NCBI GenBank assembly: GCA_965278995.1
Contig: OZ257136.1
Location: 1 to 64,000 of the forward strand
Length of the DNA stretch: 64,000 nucleotides
Direction of reading: 5' to 3'
Origin: JADJYF01 sp965278995
GTDB taxonomy: Bacteria > Pseudomonadota > Gammaproteobacteria > Ga0077536
Below the pieces are notes generated by a model that was given only the letters and a program-made list of their open reading frames with translations, made no database searches and was not told the origin of the DNA. Of the stretch, positions 35,583 through 44,629 are shown piece after piece (the first letter of the stretch is position 1; every line of letters starts with the position of its first letter). The translations under genes were made by a program, and so were the position numbers.

Positions 35583-36359
35583 ATGATTTATGAATTTCTA
35601 GCCGCCAGCACTGCCGACGGCGTGCTCAGCGTGACCATCGAACGTGCCGAAAAGCGCAATGCGCTGAGTCAGGCTGTACTGGCCGAACTCGGCGCGTGTT
35701 TTACCGCTCACGCTGCCGACGACACGCTCATTGTCGCCGTTCTCCAAGGTGCCGGTGACCGCTGCTTTGCGGCGGGTGGTGATCTGCGCGAATTCGACCA
35801 GATGCGTGCGCCCGATGACGCTGCACGCATCGGAATTCATTCATGTGCAGCGCTCGATGCCATCCGGCATTTTCCCGTGCCGGTCATCGCGGCCCTGAAC
35901 GGCGACGCAATCGGCGGCGGCGCCGAACTCGCCGTCGCCTGCGATGTGCGGATTGCGGCTGCCCACGCCCGCATCGCTTTCGTGCAAGGCACCTTGAATA
36001 TCTCCCCGGCCTGGGGCGGCGGCATTGATCTCTGCCGCCTGGTCGGCGGTGCTCAGGCGCTGCGGCTGCTGTGCCGCGCCGATTTCCTCGATGTCGCCGA
36101 AGCTCAGGCACTGGGTTTGATCCAGGCGCGCGCCGAGCCGGGCGAGACGTTTGCCGAATTTGTTCAACGTTTCCTGGCGCCTATCCGTACCCGCCGGCCG
36201 CACGTGACGCGGGCATTCAAACGGCTCGTCCGTGCCGAACGTGAAGGCGCCAGCCCGGCGACCCTGCGGGCGATCGAACTGGATGAACTGGCAATTACCT
36301 GGGGGCATGCCGATCACTGGCAGGCACACGACGCCGTGCTGGCACGCATCTCGCGCTGA
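35583..36359 (+). CDS. enoyl-CoA hydratase/isomerase-family (crotonase) protein, atypical active site
   Basis: A 258-residue crotonase-fold protein. The oxyanion-hole motifs are present (AGGDLREF and GDAIGGGAELAVACD), so it should bind acyl-CoA. Where hydratases have the first catalytic glutamate (PEIKLG), this protein reads FVQGTLNISPAWGGG, with no acid. The PAWGG stretch resembles the methylmalonyl/ethylmalonyl-CoA decarboxylase subgroup more than hydratases. A decarboxylase, isomerase or hydrolase role is therefore more likely than hydration; this is inference. It is a single gene between ydcH and cysB. Confidence 0.85.
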   Translation: MIYEFLAASTADGVLSVTIERAEKRNALSQAVLAELGACFTAHAADDTLIVAVLQGAGDRCFAAGGDLREFDQMRAPDDAARIGIHSCAALDAIRHFPVPVIAALNGDAIGGGAELAVACDVRIAAAHARIAFVQGTLNISPAWGGGIDLCRLVGGAQALRLLCRADFLDVAEAQALGLIQARAEPGETFAEFVQRFLAPIRTRRPHVTRAFKRLVRAEREGASPATLRAIELDELAITWGHADHWQAHDAVLARISR

Positions 36360-36450
36360 GAGGAACCCGCCCCAGGGAGTGGGCTGGATGGCCCTGCATA
36401 TTCGTTTTGATAATATGATACGCGCAGGTTATTCCCTCGGCGGGTAAAAA

Positions 36451-37425
36451 ATGAAGTTGCAACAGCTCCGCTACATCTGGGAAGTGTCGCGCCACGGTCT
36501 CAATGTGTCGGCTACTGCCGAAAGTCTGTTCACCTCACAGCCGGGCGTGAGCAAACAGATCCGCCAGCTCGAAGACGAACTCGGTGTGCAGATTTTTCAG
36601 CGCAGCGGCAAGCACCTTACCGATGTCACCGCTGCGGGTGCGGCTCTCATCGAGGCAGCAGGCCGCATTCTCAGCGAAGTCGAGAACATCCGGCGAATCG
36701 CTGGCGATCACAGCGATTCTGCGCGCGGCAGTCTGTCGATAGCGACGACGCATACCCAGGCGCGTTATGTCCTGCCCCCGACAATCAAGAAGTTCATTAC
36801 ACGATATCCAGACGTCGCGCTGCACATGCATCAAGGAACGCCGCTGCAGATCTCCGAGCTGGCCGCGAATCGCAGCGTTGATTTTGCCATCGCGACTGAA
36901 GCGCTCGAATTGTTCGACAATCTCGTCATGCTGCCCTGCTATCGCTGGAATCGAAGCATCATCGTGCCTGACGGGCACCCTCTGACCGAAGTGCGACCGT
37001 TAACCTTGGCGGCAATCGCCGCCTATCCCATCGTCACCTACGTATTCGGTTTTACCGGCCGATCGCAGCTCGATCGCGCCTTTAGTGCGGCAGGTCTCGA
37101 AGCCCGCGTCGTCTTCACGGCTGTCGATGCCGACGTCATCAAGACCTATGTCAGTCTTGGTCTCGGGGTCGGTATCGCGGCGACCCTCGCTTACAACCAG
37201 GAGCAGGACAAAGGACTCTGCGCGCTCGACGCCAGTCACCTGTTTGACTACAGCGTGACCCGCATCGGTTTTCGCAGAGGCGCATTCCTGCGTGGCTATA
37301 TGTACGATTTCATCGAGGAATTCGCCCCTCATCTCACGCGCGAGGTAGTGGAGCGGGCAGTGGCGACGACCGAGAAAGAAGACTTCGAGCGCTTATTCAA
37401 GGATCTCAAGCTGCCCGAGTACTGA
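36451..37425 (+). CDS. cysB: CysB, LysR-type regulator of sulfur assimilation
   Basis: A 324-residue LysR-type regulator matching CysB: MKLQQLRYIWEVSRHGLNVS at the start, HTH within TAESLFTSQPGVSKQIRQL, and an effector domain with IATTHTQARYVLP at about residues 98-110, where CysB binds N-acetylserine or sulfate. It activates sulfate uptake and reduction genes. In this window the likely targets are cysD-cysNC and perhaps metY. The preceding 90 bases are AT-richer (TTTTGATAATATGATA), probably the promoter. Confidence 0.95.
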   Translation: MKLQQLRYIWEVSRHGLNVSATAESLFTSQPGVSKQIRQLEDELGVQIFQRSGKHLTDVTAAGAALIEAAGRILSEVENIRRIAGDHSDSARGSLSIATTHTQARYVLPPTIKKFITRYPDVALHMHQGTPLQISELAANRSVDFAIATEALELFDNLVMLPCYRWNRSIIVPDGHPLTEVRPLTLAAIAAYPIVTYVFGFTGRSQLDRAFSAAGLEARVVFTAVDADVIKTYVSLGLGVGIAATLAYNQEQDKGLCALDASHLFDYSVTRIGFRRGAFLRGYMYDFIEEFAPHLTREVVERAVATTEKEDFERLFKDLKLPEY

Positions 37426-37447
37426 AAACAGGAATGCAGAGCGTTAG

Positions 37448-38365
37448 CTAGTCCGGAACCGCCGGCATCAGCGTAGTCGGCAGGAAAGTGCCGTGCGACG
37501 AGAGATCCGTAAAGCGGATCGTGCCTTCGCCGACAGGCTCGATAATCAGATGCATGCGCGAAACGTCGCGCAGCGCATTGGCGACGACAACATTGCATAC
37601 CGAATCCCGCCCGACGATGTTCTTGCCGGGATTGATCTCGTGTACGTTACCGAGTTCATCGACGATTTCCATCGGCGTGCGGTTGCGGAACATGAAATGG
37701 TGTTTGGAAAGCTTGAACGGGAATTCCGTATCACCTTGTGGGCGAACGCGGATCGCTTCGCCTTTGGGCAGTCGCGTCAGGGCGGCAGTGGAGAGGTCAA
37801 GCGGCGCGTCGAGCGAAATCGAGTCAAAGATGCTGGTTTCCTTGAACGCGTCTTTCTGTTCCTTCTGATCGTCGGCCGGTGGCAACTCGGGCAGCGCACG
37901 CGGACTGGCGTCACTGCTGGAGCGCCCGGTATCTTTCAGCTTGACCTTGTACGTCTGCTTGATAACGTCCTGGCGCGAGCGCAGGTATTGCATGTATTTG
38001 ACGACCGCCACGCGACGAAGCTCGTCGTATTCGGCGCCCTGCTGATTCAGCGCCTTGAAAATGCTGCGCCATTCGTAATCATTGGAAAACACCTGAATAT
38101 CGACTTCGCGCACCAGCCGCCCGATTTCGCCAGGTTGTTCGATCGAGCGCGACAGGATGTCGACGAAGCGTTTCTCGACGGCCTTGATGCTTTTAGCTTC
38201 GCGCTTGAGTTCGTCTGGCGAGAGCATGATCAAATCGGTCAGCTTGGTCGCCGGTACGTTGGTCCGGCCACCGAGAGCGAACTCGAATTCGGTCAGCGTG
38301 TTGAACGAGATCTCTTCGCCATTGATAGACAGCGTCAAGGCCTTGTTGAACAACTTATCGAGCAT
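37448..38365 (-). CDS. FHA-domain protein
   Basis: A cytoplasmic protein of about 305 residues with no signal peptide. Residues 1-160 are helical and of unknown family; the C-terminal 100 residues form an FHA-like phosphothreonine-binding domain (GKNIVGRDSVCNVVVA, VSRMHLIIE, DLSSHGTF), with the usual R and S/H positions present. The start ATG 38365 was preferred over 38416. FHA proteins serve Ser/Thr kinase signalling or secretion-machine assembly. A second FHA protein is encoded 2 kb downstream, but no kinase is seen. Confidence 0.85.
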   Translation of the reverse strand: MLDKLFNKALTLSINGEEISFNTLTEFEFALGGRTNVPATKLTDLIMLSPDELKREAKSIKAVEKRFVDILSRSIEQPGEIGRLVREVDIQVFSNDYEWRSIFKALNQQGAEYDELRRVAVVKYMQYLRSRQDVIKQTYKVKLKDTGRSSSDASPRALPELPPADDQKEQKDAFKETSIFDSISLDAPLDLSTAALTRLPKGEAIRVRPQGDTEFPFKLSKHHFMFRNRTPMEIVDELGNVHEINPGKNIVGRDSVCNVVVANALRDVSRMHLIIEPVGEGTIRFTDLSSHGTFLPTTLMPAVPD

Positions 38366-38467
38366 GGCGGTCCGTCGTGCTGGAGTGAATGACCGTCGCA
38401 GCAGGAGCCGCAACAACGTCGGTGACAGTTATTATAGGGTCTGATTTTCCGCGCAAGCGATGACTGT

Positions 38468-39703
38468 TCATGAACCGTGAAGGCTATCACACTGCCGCGG
38501 CAAGCCGGCGCCAGTCCGGCCGTTCGCATCCGTCAAAGCGGCAAGGCAAGTCCGGCGCAGCGTTGCGTCGAGGGCCGCAAGGCGCGCGACAGCGGCATGA
38601 AAATGTGGGAAATCATTGTCGCACAGCGCCAGCAGCGCGAGAAACGCTGCAACGTGGTCGTGGTAAGTAGAAATCGAGGCCAGCTTGGCGTTGTTGAGAT
38701 CCTTGGCCATCCAGGCGTCATATCGGGTGTCGCCACCCCAGCTGGCCTTGAGTGCGGAGTAGCGTTGGCGAAGCAAGCCCAGGGCGAGCGTTTTTTTGCG
38801 TTGCTTATCGGCCATCGCCATTGACCCGGCATAAAGTCGGGCGAGCTCGGCGCGGGCCTCGAGCAGGAGCGCGATGAACGCGCGTTCGTGCGAGTGGGCA
38901 GTCTGATAGGCGCGGTCGTCGCGGCCTTGCGCTGTGAGCCATGCTCGCACGCCGGCTTCGCCGACGGCCATCGCATAACTTTCGTTGAATGTCGTGTCGC
39001 CGGCGATGTAGACGCGTTGGTGAGCGAGCTCGTGAAACAGGATTTCGACGATTCTTTCGGCATCCCAGGCCAGTATTGTGCTCAACACCGGATCGTCGAA
39101 CCAGCCCAGTGTCGAGTAGGCCGCAACGCCGCCGACAAAGACGTCGTAGTTTTGAGTGCGCAGGCGGGCGGCATACGCCTCGGCCTGCTGGCGGGCGAAA
39201 AATCCGCGGTATTCGAGGCAGCCGGCTATCGGGTAGCACGAGCGTAACGGGGTCAAGCTGAGCGCCGGGGCGGCGAAAACGTTCCACACCACAGCTTCGC
39301 GCCCGAGCTCGACGTACTCGTGGTAACTCCCGCCATCGGGCAGGCCGAGCTGGCTGGCCGCAAAGGCACGCGCCGCGACGACGAGTTCGAGTTTAGTCCG
39401 CAACGTTGCCGACAGGCCGGGCTGCGCCAGTACTTCTGTAATTGGCTGTTGCTTGCGCCAAATCTCGAATTGACCGCCGATGGCCTGGCTGTAATAGCTG
39501 AGCGTCGAACAGCCACACTGCGCCATGACGCAGAACAACAGCAGAACCCATTCGATGGCGCGTCGACCCGGCTTCCCACTGCTGACGCACCGAGTATCCG
39601 GCTGGACCGTCCTGCAGTTTGGTCTTACCCTTGCGCGCAAGACGACGACCGCTCGCGGGAGCAGAGAGTCGTTGAGACAAAAGTGGCTGGCAGAGGTAAG
39701 CAT
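38468..39703 (-). CDS. predicted aminopeptidase/lipoprotein of COG4324
   Basis: A zinc-peptidase-like lipoprotein of the COG4324 group. The lipobox-like stretch CVMAQCGC precedes the family opening STLSYYSQAIGGQ. The metal motif HELAHQ with TFNESYAMAVGEAG follows in the second half, giving a gluzincin-like HExxH...E arrangement. The true start is uncertain: the frame stays open to 39736, overlapping the divergent sulfurtransferase gene, while homologues begin just before the lipobox. ATG 39703 is used here, but a TTG near 39637 is possible. The function in the cell is unknown. Confidence 0.72.
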   Translation of the reverse strand: MLTSASHFCLNDSLLPRAVVVLRARVRPNCRTVQPDTRCVSSGKPGRRAIEWVLLLFCVMAQCGCSTLSYYSQAIGGQFEIWRKQQPITEVLAQPGLSATLRTKLELVVAARAFAASQLGLPDGGSYHEYVELGREAVVWNVFAAPALSLTPLRSCYPIAGCLEYRGFFARQQAEAYAARLRTQNYDVFVGGVAAYSTLGWFDDPVLSTILAWDAERIVEILFHELAHQRVYIAGDTTFNESYAMAVGEAGVRAWLTAQGRDDRAYQTAHSHERAFIALLLEARAELARLYAGSMAMADKQRKKTLALGLLRQRYSALKASWGGDTRYDAWMAKDLNNAKLASISTYHDHVAAFLALLALCDNDFPHFHAAVARLAALDATLRRTCLAALTDANGRTGAGLPRQCDSLHGS

Positions 39704-39723
39704 GCGTGACGGCCGACGGTAGC

Positions 39724-40560
39724 ATGACTGAGGCACTGATCGACGTCGACTTATTGCGCGCGGTGCACGGCGCGCCCGATCTCGCTGTCGTCGACTGCCG
39801 CCACGTCATGGGGCAGGCGCAGGCCGGCCGCAACGCTTACCTCGAGGCACATATTCCCGGTGCCGTTTTCGTCGATCTCGAAGTCTGTTTGAGCGGGCCT
39901 GCTTCTTCCGACCACGGTCGTCATCCACTGCCGCCCGCGGCGCGCATGGCAGAGCTGTTCAGCACGCTCGGGATCGACGTCGGCACGCGGGTCGTCGCCT
40001 ATGACGATGGTGGCGGTATGGTCGCGGCACGCTTGTGGTGGATGCTGCGCTACCTGGGGCATGAGCGCGTCGCCGTGCTGAACGGCGGCTGGCAATGCTG
40101 GGTCGCGAGCGGCGCGGCGGTGGCAAGCGGTTCCGAGACTCGGCAGCGGCGCGGATTCCGCGGTGAGCCACGTCGTGCAAGGTTAATCACGCTGGCCGAG
40201 ATCGAGCCTGCGATGGTCCTGCTCGATGCCCGCGAGGGACGACGATTTCGCGGTGAATTCGAACCACTGGACCAACAGGCCGGGCATATCCCGGGCGCAC
40301 GTAATCATTTCTGGCAGAGCAACCTCGGGCCCGACGCGCGATTTCTGCCGGCGGTGGCGCTGCGGGAACAATTGACGCGCAGTCTTGGTATCCTGCCCGA
40401 CGCCGCCACAGTGCACTATTGCGGTTCGGGCGTTTCCGCCTGCCATAACATACTGGCCCAGGTGCTGGCCGGCTTGCCGGAGCCGAGACTGTATTGCGGC
40501 TCATGGAGCGAATGGTCGCGCACTGCTGGTTCGGCAATCGCGATTGGTGGAGAATCCTGA
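39724..40560 (+). CDS. sulfurtransferase with two rhodanese domains (SseA type)
   Basis: A protein of about 278 residues made of two rhodanese domains (about 5-130 and 150-275). The catalytic cysteine loop in the second domain is HYCGSGVSACHN. The CGSGVSA type of loop is that of 3-mercaptopyruvate sulfurtransferases rather than thiosulfate ones. It would move a sulfane sulfur from mercaptopyruvate to thiols or cyanide in the cytoplasm. An upstream GTG at 39706 could also serve. The next gene begins two bases after its stop, so the two are probably co-transcribed. Confidence 0.9.
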   Translation: MTEALIDVDLLRAVHGAPDLAVVDCRHVMGQAQAGRNAYLEAHIPGAVFVDLEVCLSGPASSDHGRHPLPPAARMAELFSTLGIDVGTRVVAYDDGGGMVAARLWWMLRYLGHERVAVLNGGWQCWVASGAAVASGSETRQRRGFRGEPRRARLITLAEIEPAMVLLDAREGRRFRGEFEPLDQQAGHIPGARNHFWQSNLGPDARFLPAVALREQLTRSLGILPDAATVHYCGSGVSACHNILAQVLAGLPEPRLYCGSWSEWSRTAGSAIAIGGES

Positions 40561-40562
40561 CG

Positions 40563-42860
40563 ATGATGCAAGTTCGATGTGACCGGCACTTCGGCGCGCG
40601 CGCGCAGCGCCTTGTCATAGCGCTGTGTCTTTGCACTGTGGCGCTGGTTGCCAGCGCCGCCTCGCCGACCGACGTTGTCGTCGTGCTCGACAACTCCGGC
40701 AGCATGAAAGCGAACGATCCGACGTTTCTGCTCAAGCGCGCCGTCGCCAATTTCATCACCGCGCTCGACCCTGACACGCATATCGGCGTCATCATGTTCG
40801 ACGAGAAAGTCCACTATGCCGTACCACTCGCTGCACTCGACGTCGATACGCGAGCATCGATTCAGACCACCATCGACGGCATTGATTATCGCGGGAAACT
40901 GACCAACAGCCCGGCGGCCATCGAACGGGCGATTTACGAACTGAAGACCACCGCGCGGCCGGACGCCGCACGCATCGTGCTGTTCATGACCGACGGCATC
41001 GTCGATACCGGCAATGCCGCAGCCGACGACGATAAAGCCAACTGGATGCGGACTGAGCTTGCCGCCGACGCCAAAGACAACGGCATCCGGATATTCGGTA
41101 TTGCGTTCACCGACAACGCCGATTTTTTTCTCATCCAGTCGTTGGCGCAGAAGACCGGCGGTGAGTATTTTCGTGCACTGAAGCCGGACGACCTCAACGG
41201 TGTGTTCGGCACGGTCCAGCAGCGGCTCGCAGCAGCACCGGCCATAGCGGAGCCGGTGCCGACAGCAGTACCGGCACCGACCGTGCCGGATGTCGCCACC
41301 GCGCCACAGCCGACAGCACCGTCAGCTGCGGCTGAAGCCACACCCTGCCTGGCGGGGATGACTGCAGACGAACGCAGCGGCATCGAAGAAGCGGCCGCGC
41401 AGAGCGGAACGACCGGCGAAGCGCTATGTCTCGAACTGCAGGGGGCACCCACTGGCACGGCGGTCGTCGTGCCTCCGCCGCAATCGACCGAAGACGACAC
41501 GCTCGGTGTGATGATCATCGCCGGCGCAGCCGTGGTGCTGGCGGGTGTCGTCATCGCCGCTGTGATGATGTTGCGTCGTCGCGGTGTGAAACCGCCACGG
41601 CCGACAGCTCCGACGGGCAGCGCCGTCGATCCGGCGCCGGTGCCGGAGGCATTCATCAAGGATATCAGCGGGGCGGCCGAAGACCCGGCGATGCAGCTCA
41701 CTGCCAAACCGCTGATTGTCGGGCGCGTTGCCGGCAACGATCCAGCGCATATCGATTATTTCGTGGTCAATAAGGCCACCATCGGGCGACGCCACGCGAT
41801 GATCAAGTATCGCGATTACGGCTTTTGGTTGGCCGATCAAGGTAGTGTCAACGGCACCTTTCTGAACGGTGAGCGCATTGATAACGAGCGCCAGCTCAAG
41901 CATGGCGACCGCATCAAGTTTCACAAATACGAGTTCGAGTTCTCGCTGCCGGAGATGGACGACGGCGGTCGTACTCTGTTCGCAGACGCGAGCGAAGCGA
42001 CGATGATCGGTGACGCCGCCACGCTCGATGGTCGACGGGCACTCGCCACCATGGCCACGCCTGCAATCGCTGCAGTTGCTGCCGCTGACGCGGAGGAAGA
42101 TGACGTCTTCGATCTTACCGGCGGGGCGGATCTACCCTCGACTGCGCCGGCCCCCGTTGATGACCTGGCCAGCGACCAGACGGCTGCAACAGCTTTTTCG
42201 CCACGAAAAGCGCCGACGCCAGTCTCCGCTTTTGAGGACGACGATGAAGATTACGGCAACGAAGACGAACTCGTGACCGTGGCGCCGAATTTCACTCCCG
42301 GTGCGACTGCGGCGCAGGCAGAATTCGACGCCGAAGCGTCAGCGTTCTTCGATGACGGTGCACTTGGCGTTACCTCGGGACCACCCATGCAGGATTTCGA
42401 ATTCGACGCCCCGGAATCGGTACGCGATACGGAAGACGACGAGTTTTCGGGCGCCGATACGGCGATTCGTCCGGCCACGACCCCGAATTACGAAGATGAG
42501 GGCGAAACCGATACGGTCATGCTCTCGCTGGCGCCTGCTGCCGCACGGGAAGAAGCGGACTCGGTCACTCTGCTGCCTGGCGTGGTCAGCCGTTCCAGCG
42601 TGCTCGAGGCGACTTCCGATATCAGCGTCGATGATTTCATGAAGACGGATTCTTTCGAGATCCCGTTGCCCGGCATGTCCGACGATGACATTGGCGACGA
42701 CGGCGACGCAACCTTGCTGCCCGGTGAAGTGCCGGCACTTTCCGCTGGCGCACTCAATGATGTGTTCGACGTGACGGCGGAAGGCACCATTCCGCCGGTG
42801 CCGCCGGGGAGCCATCTCGACGACGATGACGACGATGCCCCGACACAGTTTCTGCGCTGA
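40563..42860 (+). CDS. VWA and FHA domain membrane protein with long acidic tail
   Basis: A protein of about 765 residues. It has a signal peptide (about 1-33), a von Willebrand A domain (about 36-220) with a complete MIDAS motif (LDNSGSMKAND, later FMTDGIVDTG), a Pro/Ala linker, a membrane helix (about 317-340), a cytoplasmic FHA domain (about 390-480; TIGRRHAMIKYR, GSVNGTFLNGE), and about 290 residues of acidic, threonine-rich low-complexity tail with repeated TVMLS and TLLPGEVP-like units that look like phosphorylation sites. The VWA part should face the periplasm. It starts two bases after the sulfurtransferase gene behind GGAG. Confidence 0.88.
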   Translation: MMQVRCDRHFGARAQRLVIALCLCTVALVASAASPTDVVVVLDNSGSMKANDPTFLLKRAVANFITALDPDTHIGVIMFDEKVHYAVPLAALDVDTRASIQTTIDGIDYRGKLTNSPAAIERAIYELKTTARPDAARIVLFMTDGIVDTGNAAADDDKANWMRTELAADAKDNGIRIFGIAFTDNADFFLIQSLAQKTGGEYFRALKPDDLNGVFGTVQQRLAAAPAIAEPVPTAVPAPTVPDVATAPQPTAPSAAAEATPCLAGMTADERSGIEEAAAQSGTTGEALCLELQGAPTGTAVVVPPPQSTEDDTLGVMIIAGAAVVLAGVVIAAVMMLRRRGVKPPRPTAPTGSAVDPAPVPEAFIKDISGAAEDPAMQLTAKPLIVGRVAGNDPAHIDYFVVNKATIGRRHAMIKYRDYGFWLADQGSVNGTFLNGERIDNERQLKHGDRIKFHKYEFEFSLPEMDDGGRTLFADASEATMIGDAATLDGRRALATMATPAIAAVAAADAEEDDVFDLTGGADLPSTAPAPVDDLASDQTAATAFSPRKAPTPVSAFEDDDEDYGNEDELVTVAPNFTPGATAAQAEFDAEASAFFDDGALGVTSGPPMQDFEFDAPESVRDTEDDEFSGADTAIRPATTPNYEDEGETDTVMLSLAPAAAREEADSVTLLPGVVSRSSVLEATSDISVDDFMKTDSFEIPLPGMSDDDIGDDGDATLLPGEVPALSAGALNDVFDVTAEGTIPPVPPGSHLDDDDDDAPTQFLR

Positions 42861-42893
42861 AGCGAGGCGCCCGCGCGCGTTCGCAGCAGCGGC

Positions 42894-43898
42894 TTGAGCG
42901 TCAAGTACCCGCGCGTGCGTCGTGCGTTCGAATTGCTGGCGATGCTCGGTGACGGTGCCGAGCATTCCGGTGGCGATCTTGCCGTCAGGCTTGGTGTAAC
43001 GCGGGCGGCAGTCTGGAACCACATCGAAAAGCTGCGTGAGCAGGGTGTCGATGTCCTCGCCACGCCGCGCCGTGGGTATTATCTTCGCGAAGGATTCGAG
43101 GCGCTCGACTCGGGCAGCATTCGTGCGACGCTGGCAATGCAGGGCTGCACTTTATACCGCGAGCTTGATGCTGTGACGGTCACGGATTCAACCAATGAAC
43201 AGCTGCTGCAGGCTGCCCGCGCACGTGATATTCACGCCTGCGTGTTACTGGCCGAGTATCAGACAGCGGGCCGCGGCCGTCGAGGCGATCGCTGGTTGTC
43301 GGCGCCGGGCAGTGGACTATGCATGTCGCTCGGCTGGCGCTTCGACGCACCGCCGGCGACATTTTCCGCACTCAGTCTGGTGGTTGGTTTCGCGCTGGTG
43401 AGCGCGCTCCGTGAACTCGGTGTCGAGCAGGCCATGTTGAAGTGGCCTAACGACATCGTCTGCCGTGGCGCAAAGCTCGCCGGTATCTTGATCGAGATGC
43501 GTTCGGAGGCGGGTGGTCCATGTGTCACGGTGATTGGTATCGGACTCAATATTCACCTGTCTGATTCGGCGCGCGAACAGATCGGCCGGCCCGCCGGCGG
43601 CTATCTCGAAGCCGGCGGCAACCGCTTGTCGCGGAATCAGCTCGCCGGCGTACTGTTGGCGCGGCTGGCCAGTGCGCTTGACGAATTCGCCGTGCAGGGT
43701 TTCGCGCCGTTTCGAACGCGCTGGGCGGCGTGCGACGCACTCGCCGATCATCAAGTGCGCCTCGAATTGCCAGGGCGTGTTGTTGAGGGCATCGCGCGTG
43801 GAGTCGATGAACACGGCGCATTGATGATCGAACACGGCGGGCTGCGCGAGCGATTCATGGCTGGTCATCTCACTGCTATCGAGCCACCATGCTCCTGA
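42894..43898 (+). CDS. birA: bifunctional biotin ligase / biotin operon repressor
   Basis: A 334-residue BirA. The N-terminal winged helix (DLAVRLGVTRAAVWNHIEKL at about residues 25-44) is followed by the ligase core (TAGRGRRGDRW near residues 125-135, WPNDIVCRGAKLAGILIE near 185-202) and a small C-terminal SH3-like domain. It makes biotinyl-AMP, biotinylates carboxylase carrier proteins and represses biotin genes. The start is TTG 42894 or GTG 42915. It overlaps coaX by ten bases. Confidence 0.95.
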   Translation: MSVKYPRVRRAFELLAMLGDGAEHSGGDLAVRLGVTRAAVWNHIEKLREQGVDVLATPRRGYYLREGFEALDSGSIRATLAMQGCTLYRELDAVTVTDSTNEQLLQAARARDIHACVLLAEYQTAGRGRRGDRWLSAPGSGLCMSLGWRFDAPPATFSALSLVVGFALVSALRELGVEQAMLKWPNDIVCRGAKLAGILIEMRSEAGGPCVTVIGIGLNIHLSDSAREQIGRPAGGYLEAGGNRLSRNQLAGVLLARLASALDEFAVQGFAPFRTRWAACDALADHQVRLELPGRVVEGIARGVDEHGALMIEHGGLRERFMAGHLTAIEPPCS

Positions 43899-44629
43899 TC
43901 GACATCGGCAATACGCGGGTCAAGGCCGCGCGGTGGAGTGCAGGCGAGAGCACAGCATTACCGGCGCTCGCAACTCACGCACCGAAGTTCGATATCTGGC
44001 AGCAGGCGCTGGTTTTGAATCCGCCGTTGACACGCGCGTTGATCGCCAATGTCGCCGGCGCTGCTATCGGTAACTCGTTGGCGGCGTTCATCCGCAGCCA
44101 TTGCGGCATCGAACCTGAATTTGTGCGCACCCGTCTCGAATGCAACGGCATGCGCACGGCTTACCGCGACCCCGCTCAGCTCGGCGTCGATCGCTGGCTG
44201 GCCGCGCTCGCAGCGTTTTCTGCCGAGCGTGCTGCTGTTTGCGTTATCGACGCCGGCACTGCACTCACGGTCGACATCGTCGACGCCAATGGTCTGCATC
44301 TCGGTGGAATGATCGCGCCCGGGCCTGAACTGATGCGGGAAAGTCTGGTCCGCGGCACGGCACAACTGGCGAGCGGTGGTATCGAGCAGGTCGATGCGTT
44401 CGCCGACAACACAGCGGATGCCATCTCGCTCGGCTGCGGTGATGCAACGCGTGGCCTGTTGCATTGTGTTGCGCAAAGACTCGAAGCACATGCCCCCGGC
44501 ACGCACTATCGCTGGTACCTGACGGGCGGCGGCGCGCCGTTAGTGGCCGCGTTGCTCGACCGGCAATGGGTGCAGGTGCCGGATCTCGTCTTGCGCGGGT
44601 TGGCCGTGGTCGCGGGAGTGAACCCGTGA
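43889..44629 (+). CDS. coaX: type III pantothenate kinase
   Basis: A 246-residue CoaX that phosphorylates pantothenate in the first step of CoA synthesis. ASKHA-type motifs are visible: LLIDIGNTRVKAA at the start (phosphate 1), GVDRWLAALAA near residue 100 and VIDAGTALTVDIV near 120. Its start overlaps birA and its stop overlaps the SPOR gene start (GTGA), so the three form a tight operon. The gene order is common in gammaproteobacteria. Confidence 0.95.
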   Translation: MLLIDIGNTRVKAARWSAGESTALPALATHAPKFDIWQQALVLNPPLTRALIANVAGAAIGNSLAAFIRSHCGIEPEFVRTRLECNGMRTAYRDPAQLGVDRWLAALAAFSAERAAVCVIDAGTALTVDIVDANGLHLGGMIAPGPELMRESLVRGTAQLASGGIEQVDAFADNTADAISLGCGDATRGLLHCVAQRLEAHAPGTHYRWYLTGGGAPLVAALLDRQWVQVPDLVLRGLAVVAGVNP

